Position numbers and translations under genes: made by a program
Notes under the pieces: generated by a model
What the model was told of the DNA's origin: nothing
What the model saw: the letters and a program-made list of their open reading frames with translations, nothing else
Database searches by the model: none
From: Actinobacillus sp. GY-402
GTDB lineage: Bacteria; Pseudomonadota; Gammaproteobacteria; Enterobacterales; Pasteurellaceae
Direction of reading: 5' to 3'
Assembly: GCF_014843355.1 (NCBI RefSeq)
Contig: NZ_CP062137.1
Span: 1,116,001-1,180,000 of the forward strand
Length of the DNA: 64,000 nucleotides
Shown here: in pieces, positions 9,501 through 18,500 of the stretch
Numbering within the stretch: the first letter of the stretch is position 1
Layout of the letters: every line of letters starts with the position of its first letter

Positions 9501-12500
9501 TGCTACCGTCTTCACAACCAGATTGCTATCGGACGGCTTCACATTGATAGTGCTACCCAAAGCAAATTTATTCGCGCTGGTGCCGTTACCGAAGTTAATG
9601 CCTTTGTTAATGGCATTGGTATTGTTGGTAATGTTCTGCGTGTTATTGGCAATCGCATTCGCATTATTGGTGATATTCTGCGCATTATTCGCCACGTTCG
9701 TATTGGTGGCGTTTAACTGGCTGAAGTTCACCGCATCGCTGTCTTGCGTACCGTTCGCGACGTTAGTCACAACTTTATCGCCCGCGTTGATGCCGTTATT
9801 GCTGATGCTGACATCACCCGCGTTGAAGGTGCTGGCATTTACCGTATTGAATGTGACATTCTCTGCCGTCGATACGCTAATATTGCCGCTTGCATCCGCG
9901 CTTACCACCGTGTTGGTGCCGTTTACAAAGTTCACCGTGTTGTTGGTTTGATTCACCACCTTCGCGTCGGCGCCGTTTACTTGCGCCGTCCAGCTTTGTA
10001 ACGCGCTGTCCGCTTTCGTCAATGAGTCTTTCGCAGACTGACTTAAGTCTACCGCGTAGTTGCTGGTGTGATTACCTGCGTCTGTCTTCGTGACCGTCAC
10101 TTTATCCGAGCCGTTGCTCACCGTGGACGTATTGGCGTTCACCGTGTACACCGTGCCGTTCGCATCTTTAACTGATGTCACGTTTACGTTATCGCCCGCT
10201 TTCACGGAAGATTGGCTGGCGTTTAATTGAGCCAGGTTCACTGCATCACTGTCTTGCGTGCCGTTCGCGACGTTGGTGATCTTATTACCGCCGTTATTCA
10301 AGCCGTCTTTGGTTAAACTTACCGCTTGATTATTGGTGCTACCGTTAGCGATGGTGATGCCGCCGTTATTTACCACCACATCTCCCATCGTCACCGAGCC
10401 GGCATCCGTTAAGTTCAAACTAGGATTTAACGCGAAGGCAATCGCATTATTACTCACGGTCGTGATAATGTTGCTGTCGCCGTTGTAGTTAACCGTCTCA
10501 CCTAACTGAACGTTATCATCGTTACCATTATCCGCACCGATGTTAAAGCCTTTGCTCACCGTAGTATTGGCATTCACACCTTGTTGGATGTCGGACTTGG
10601 TTTTATCACTTAAATCTACAGATACATTGGTACCGTCAAGTGCGGTCACAATTCCGGCAGTTTTTGCGCTGTCTGCGTTGGCCGAACCTTTGATCGCCAC
10701 GGTGCTGTTATCCGCTACCGCATTGCTGGTCGTACCGTCGGACAAATTCCAGTTGTAGGAGTTGTCGCCGATGTATTTTTCCAATTGACCTAAGTTCACC
10801 GCGTCGGTTTTGTTGGTGCCCGCCGAGATGTTGGTCAACTTATCACCGCCCACATCCAGACCTTCTGCGGTAGAGGTCAAGGTAGTAGTGTTCGCACCCG
10901 AACCGATGGTAACGGTGTTGCCGTTAACGTTAGTCGCCGTGACGTTCGTGAAGGTGACGTCCGCTTTGGTCGCTACGGTGATGCCGTTGGCCGACGGCGT
11001 GAGCTGGATGTTGTTACCGGAAATAAAGTTGGCGTTGCTATTCTCTTGATTTAAGGTTTGTGCGGTCGTACCGTCCGCGCTGGTGGTCAGGCTTTGTAAC
11101 GCGCTGTCCGCTTTCGTTAATGAAGATTTCGCCGCGTCGCTCAAATCCACCGCATAGTTGCTGGTGTGATTACCCGCGTCTGTCTTCGTGACCGTCACTT
11201 TATCCGAGCCGTTGCTCACCGTGGACGTATTGGCGTTCACCGTGTACACCGTGCCGTTCGCATCTTTAGCCGATGTCACGTTTACGTTATCGCCCGCTTT
11301 TACGGAAGATTGGCTGGCGTTTAATTGAGCTACGTTCACCGCATCCGTTGCGTTAGTTCCCGCCGTTACATTGGTGATGGCGTGGTTACCCGCGTCGATA
11401 CCGCTGTTGTTGATGGTCACATCGCCCGCTTTTAAGGTGTTGTTCACCGTGACGTTATCTACGGCAATGCTACTGTTCAAGGCGAACGCAATGGCATTAT
11501 TACTCACTGTCGTGATAATGTTGCTGTCACCATTGTAGTTAACCGTCTCACCTAACTGAACGTTATCATCGTTACCATTATCCGCGCCGATATTAAAGCC
11601 TTTGCTCACCGTAGTATTGGCATTCACACCTTGTTGGATGTCGGACTTGGTTTGTTCGCTTAAATCGACAGACACATTGGTGCCGTCAAGTGCGGTCACA
11701 ATTCCGGCCGTTTTTGCACTGTCTGCGTTGGCCGAACCTTTGATCGCCACGGTGCTGTTATCCGCTACCGCATTGGTGTTGGTACCGTCGGACAGATTCC
11801 AGTTGTAGGCGTTGTCGCCCACATATTTTTCCAATTGACCTACGTTTACCGCATCCGTTGCGTTAGTTCCCGCCGTTACATTGGTGATGGCGTGGTTGCC
11901 CGCATTAATACCGCTGTTGTTGATGGTCACATCGCCCGCTTTGAAGGTGTTGTTGACCGTTACATTACCCACTGCAATGCTGTCCGCTAACGTCAGTTTC
12001 ACTCCGTCCGTTACGGTACTGACTACCAGATTGCTGTCCGAAGTGACGTTGATCGTATCGCCCAGGTTAAATTTGGTTGCAGTCGTTCCATTACCGAAGT
12101 TAATGCCTTTGTTGATAGCATTGGTATTATTCGTAATGTTGTTCGCATTATTGGTGATATTCTGCGCATTATTCGCCACGTTCGTATTGGTCGCGTTTAA
12201 CTGGCTGAAGTTCACCGCATCGCTGTCCTTTGTACCGTTTGCAACATTAGTCACCGTCTTGCCGCCCGCGTTGATGCCATTATTGCTAATGCTGACATCG
12301 CCCGCGTTGAAGGTGCTGGCATTTACCGTATTGAACGTGACGTTCTCTTTGGTCGCAATCTTAATACCGCCCTGACCGTCATTTGTCAGACTGATATTGT
12401 CGCCGCTTACAAAGTTCGCTTTATTGTCCGCTTTGCTCAGAGTTTTCACGTCCTTACCGTCGATTTGCGTTACCACGGACTGCAATGCGCTGGTGGCGTT

Positions 12501-15500
12501 CGTCACCGCGTCTTTCAATTTATCCGTTGCCGCTACCGCGATTTTACCGGCGGAGGCGGTGGTGTTGATTAAGTCGCCATCACCGTTTACCGCCAAGGTG
12601 TCACCCAGTTTGCGCTCTGTCGGCGTGCCGCTGTCCGCCGCAAAGGTGATGCCTTTGCTGTTTACGGTGGTATTGGCGTCTACACCTTGCTGAATGTCGG
12701 ACTTGGTTTTATCACTTAAATCTACAGATACATTGGTACCGTCAAGTGCGGTCACAATTCCGGCAGTTTTTGCGCTGTCTGCATTGGCCGAACCTTTGAT
12801 CGCCACGGTGCTGTTATCCGCTACCGCATTGCTGTTGGTACCGTCGGACAGATTCCAGTTGTAGGAGTTGTCGCCGATGTATTTTTCCAATTGACCCAAG
12901 TTCACCGCGTCGGTTTTGTTGGTACCCGCCGAGATATTGGTCAATTTATCACCGCCCATATCCAGACCTTCTGCGGTAGAGGTCAAGGTGGTGGTGTTCG
13001 CACCCGAACCGATGGTAACGGTGTTGCCGTTAACGTTAGTCGCCGTGACGTTCGTGAAGGTTACGTCCGCTTTGGTCGCTACGGTAATGCCGTTGGCCGA
13101 CGGCGTGAGTTGGATGTTGTTACCGGAAATAAAGTTGGCGTTGCTATTCTCTTGATTTAAAGTTTGCGCGGTCGTACCGTCCGCGCTGGTGGTCAGGCTT
13201 TGTAACGCGCTGTCCGCTTTCGTTAATGAAGATTTCGCCGCGTCGCTTAAATCCACCGCGTAGTTGCTGGTGTGATTTCCCGCGTCTGTCTTCGTGACCG
13301 TTACTTTATCCGAACCGTTACTTACCGTGGACGTATTGGCATTCACCGTGTACACCGTGCCGTTCGCATCTTTAGCCGATGTCACGTTTACGTTATCACC
13401 CGCTTTTACGGAAGACTGGCTGGCGTTTAACTGAGCTACATTCACCGCATCCGTTGCGTTAGTTCCCGCCGTTACATTGGTGATGGCGTGGTTGCCCGCA
13501 TCAATACCGGCTTTGTTGATGGTCACATCGCCCGCTTTGAAGGTGTTGTTCACCGTGACGTTATCTACGGCAATACTGCTATTCAAGGCGAACGCAATCG
13601 CATTATCACTCACTGTCGTGATAATGTTGCTGTCGCCGTTGTAATTAACCGTCTCACCTAACTGAACGTTATCATCCGCGCCTTTATCCGCACCGATGTT
13701 AAAGCCTTGTTTTATCGCTGCTGTATTAGCCGCAATATTGTTTGCATTGGTGGTGATATTCTGCGTATTGTTCGCTATCGCTTTGGTGTTATTGCTGATG
13801 TTATTCGCATTATTGGTAATATTCTGCGCATTATTCGCCACGTTAGTATTGGTGGCGTTCAACTGGCTGAAGTTCACCGCATCGCTGTCTTGCGTACCAT
13901 TCGCGACATTAGTCACAACCTTACCGCCCGCGTTGATGCCGTTATTGCTGATGCTGACATCGCCCGCGTTGAAGGTAGTGGCGTTTACTGAGGTAAATGT
14001 CACATTGTCCTTGGTCGCAATCTTAATACCGCCCTGTCCGTCATTTGTCAGACTGATATTGTCGCCGCTTACAAAGTTCGCTTTATTATCCGCTTTGCTC
14101 AGAGTTTTCACGTCCTTACCGTCGATTTGGGTTACCACGGACTGCAATGCGCTGGTGGCGTTCGTCACCGCGTCTTTCAATTTATCCGTCGCCGCTACCG
14201 CGATTTTACCGGCGGAGGCGGTGGTGTTGATTAAGTCGCCATCACCGTTTACCGCCAAGGTGTCACCCAGTTTGCGCTCTGTCGGCGTGCCGCTGTCCGC
14301 CGCAAAGGTGATGCCTTTGCTGTTTACGGTGGTATTGGCGTCTACACCTTGTTGAATGTCGGACTTGGTTTGTTCGCTCAAATCCACCGCGTAGTTGCTG
14401 GTGTGATTACCTGCGTCTGTCTTCGTGACCGTCACTTTATCCGAACCGTTGCTCACCGTGGACGTATTGGCATTCACCGTGTACACCGTGCCGTTCGCAT
14501 CTTTAGCCGATGTCACGTTTACGTTATCGCCCGCTTTCACGGAAGATTGGCTGGCGTTTAATTGAGCTACGTTCACCGCATCCGTTGCGTTAGTTCCCGC
14601 CGTCACGTTGGTGATGGCGTGGTTACCCGCATCGATACCGCTGTTGTTGATAGTCACATCGCCCGCTTTGAAGGTGTTGTTGACCGTTACATTACCCACT
14701 GCAATGCTGTCCGCTAACGTCAGTTTCACTCCGTCCGTTACGGTACTGACTACCAGATTGCTGTCCGAAGTGACGTTGATCGTATCGCCCAGGTTAAATT
14801 TGGTTGCAGTCGTTCCATTACCGAAGTTAATGCCTTTGTTGATAGCATTGGTATTATTCGTAATGTTGTTCGCATTATTGGTGATATTCTGCGCATTATT
14901 CGCCACGTTCGTATTGGTCGCGTTTAACTGGCTGAAGTTCACCGCATCGCTGTCTTGCGTACCGTTTGCGACATTAGTCACCGTCTTGCCGCCCGCGTTG
15001 ATGCCATTATTGCTAATGCTGACATCGCCCGCGTTGAAGGTGCTGGCATTTACCGTATTGAACGTGACGTTCTCTTTGGTCGCAATCTTAATACCGCCCT
15101 GACCGTCATTTGTCAGACTGATATTGTCGCCGCTTACAAAGTTCGCTTTATTGTCCGCTTTGCTCAGAGTTTTCACGTCCTTACCGTCGATTTGCGTTAC
15201 CACGGACTGCAATGCGCTGGTGGCGTTCGTCACCGCGTCTTTCAATTTATCCGTCGCCGCTACCGCGATTTTACCGGCGGAGGCGGTGGTGTTGATTAAG
15301 TCGCCATCACCGTTTACCGCCAAGGTGTCACCCAGTTTGCGCTCTGTCGGCGTGCCGCTGTCCGCCGCAAAGGTGATGCCCTTGCTGTTTACGGTGGTAT
15401 TGGCGTCTACGCCTTGTTGGATGTCAGATTTCGTTTTCTGGCTCAAATCTACAGCATAATTCGTTATGTTATTGCCAGCAGCTGCTGCATTAATAGTCAC

Positions 15501-18500
15501 AGCGCCCGAACCGTTACTAACGCTCGTACCGTTTGCATTAACCGTATAAATTGTTTGATTATTGGCACCTTTAGTTTCGGTTATACCAGCGATGTTAGTA
15601 CCGCCTTTTACTTCGGTCTTCGCCGCTTTAATTGCATTGTGAACGTTGTTTTCACCGGTATCACCAATGTTAGTGAAAGTAATGTTGCCATTTTGATCAA
15701 CTGCTGCATTACCGCCGAAGTTCTCAACAACGGATTTCGCCACGTTACCGATCACGCCTTGAGTAGCATAAAGCTGACTACCGTTAATTGCATCCGTAGA
15801 CGTTGCCGTTACCTGACCTGCCGCAACCTTTTGGATTTGGCGGTATTGATCATCATGTCCTACGGAAAGAGTAGAATTTACATGCGAACCGGCAAAGCCG
15901 CCATAGGTTAGTCCGTTCACAGTCGCACTGTCGGTATCTACTCCCGAAGTTGCAATTGAACCTTCACCTAAAGCTACGGAATGAGCCAAATTCGCTTGCG
16001 CTCCGAAACCTAAGGCTAAGGCACCTTGTGAACCGGCAAAAGCACTATCACCTACAGCCACAGCATTGGCCGCTGTAGCATTTGCGTCAATACCAACGGC
16101 AACTGAACGAAGACCGGATGCAGTTGTAGTATCACCCAATGCGGTTGAGAAATTACCGGTTGCATTAGAATTTTCACCCACTGCGACTGCACTTTGTGCA
16201 TTTGCATTTGCACGGTTACCGATTGCAATCGTGCTGTCGCTCAAAGCCTTAGCTTCACTACCTAACGCCACAGCAGCAGATTTTGTTGCCTGGGCATTCA
16301 CACCCACGGCTGTTGAACTGTTACCTGAGGCATTTGAATTTACACCACCGGAGAAGGAACTATCACCGCTAGCTTTTGCGGCAGAACCGATTGCAACAGT
16401 ATTATTTGCAGTCGCCGAAGCGTTCAGACCTGCTGCAATTGCCTGTTTACCGTTTGCCACAGCATTCGTACCGATTGCAATGCCGTCATCTGCTGCCGAA
16501 GCCACATTAGCGTTAGTACCGATTGCTACCCCACGTACTTCAGCTGAAACAGACTGGTTACCGATAGCAACAGAATCCCGACTTTTTGCCTGCGTACCCG
16601 TACCGATTGCTAAAGCATTAACATTACTTGCATTAGCGTTCATACCGTATGCGGCAGAACCGGTCTCCGTAGCAATAGAATTTGTACCGACTGAAATTGC
16701 ACTTACTCCGGTCGCATTTGCATAAGAACCAATAGCTACGCCATTATTTTCCCATGTGCTTGCATTCGTACCGATTGCAGTTGAATTATAACCCTGAGCA
16801 TAAGCCTTATTCCCGATTGCCGTAGTATTTTCAGTTACCGCATTAGAATTTGTACCAATAGAAACAGAACTTTCGGCTGATGCATTAGAATTTACGCCAA
16901 TAGCCGTTGCATTAGCATTTTCCGTATGTGCGGCTTCACCGATAGCGATGGAGTTAATTGCTCCTGAATTAAGAACGGTAATATTATTACCCATTGCAAC
17001 CGTATTGTCCGCCGCAATAGTATTGTTGTTACCAATGATACGTGTTTCATCACTGGTTAAAGAGTTATTATTACCGAATATACCTGAGTTATTACCTGTC
17101 ACCCAGCCATTGTTGTTACCAATACTATAAGTACCATAACCCGTTACATAAGTCGGATCACCAATTGCACCGGAATTTTCACCTGAAACGATATTGCCCG
17201 TACCGATAGAAATAGCATTATTAGCCAAAGCTTGCGCGGACGAACCAATTGCCAACGCATTCGTACCGTTAGTCGTTGCGTTATAGCCGGCCGCTAAAGA
17301 TGCCGTACCGTTAGCGGTAGATTTTGAGCCCAAAGCCATTGAATCTGTTGAATTTGCAGTGGCGTTAGAACCTATAGCACTCGAATAATTACCCAGAGAT
17401 TCAGCCTGATAACCAATTGCTGTAGAACGAAGATTTCTGGCGCGGGCTAACGCCCCAATTGCCGTAGCTTCTGTTGCAGCCGTTGATGCCAGTGTAGACG
17501 TATTTGTATCCACTTCATCACCTGCGGTAGCAAGCACACCGATTGCTGTAGATCCATTACTTAAAGATTGCGCATGTACACCTACAGATACTGCCGCAAT
17601 GCCGGTCGCTACGGAACGACGATACTGTTGTTTTGTATCAATAAACCCGTACTGTGAACCTGAGGAGTAAGGATCTGAGCCACTACCGGAACTTGATCCA
17701 GAATCATCGCCACCTATAACTATAGAACCGAATCCATAAGCATTCGAATCATTACCAATTGCCGTCGCCTGTTCACCTGATTTTGATGAAGAACCGATAG
17801 CAACGGACTGATTGCCTGTCGCATTTGCCTTCGAACCGATTGCTGTCGCACCGTTTGTCTTACCCGGATCATTATTCTGGGCTACAGATTCCGCACCAAT
17901 CGCAACCGCTGCGCTACCGATAGCACTTGCATTGGTACCCATTGCAACAGAATCCTGGAAGGTTGTGGTTGTGTTATATCCTAATGAAATTGAACGCTCG
18001 CCCGCTGCCGTACTATTTGTACCTAAGGCAATAGTGCTTTGATTGGAAGAAACGGAGTTAAATCCGATGGCATTGGCGGCATACCCCGAAGCGGTTGCAT
18101 TCAAAGACGCAGCAAAAGAGGCAAAACCGGAAGCGTTGGCATCGTTACCTACTGCAGTGGCGCTTTCCGAAGCTTTGGAGCCAGTTCCTAACGCCGTACT
18201 AAATTGTTGACTTGCGTTTGCGTTATTACCCAGCGCCGTGGACGAATTCGCTAAAGCTTTGGCCGAATTACCCACTGCCGTACTGCCGTTACCGCTTGCA
18301 CGGGTATTTTTCCCTTGAGCTAAGGCATCTTTATTGGTTGCCTGAGAATCATCACCTATAGCTATTGCACCGTCAGCCGTTGCATTGGCAGTAGCGCCCA
18401 TTGCGACAGAATTTACTCCTGAAGAGATTGCATTTTGCCCAAAAGCAAGGGCGCCTGTACCTTTCGCAGTAGACTTTGTACCGATAGCAATTGCGTTACT

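Noticed and set aside
4500-15460. Repeats that might suggest a CRISPR array
   Set aside because: Repeat units are hundreds to thousands of bases, in frame with an adhesin, with no short direct repeats and unique spacers and no cas genes.
3434-15911. Many long plus-strand ORFs antisense to the adhesin (for example 3434-4462, 8317-9300, 14608-15102)
   Set aside because: They repeat with the same periods as the adhesin modules, lack ribosome binding sites, and arise because the Asn/Thr/Val codons of the repeats rarely give stops in the opposite frame.
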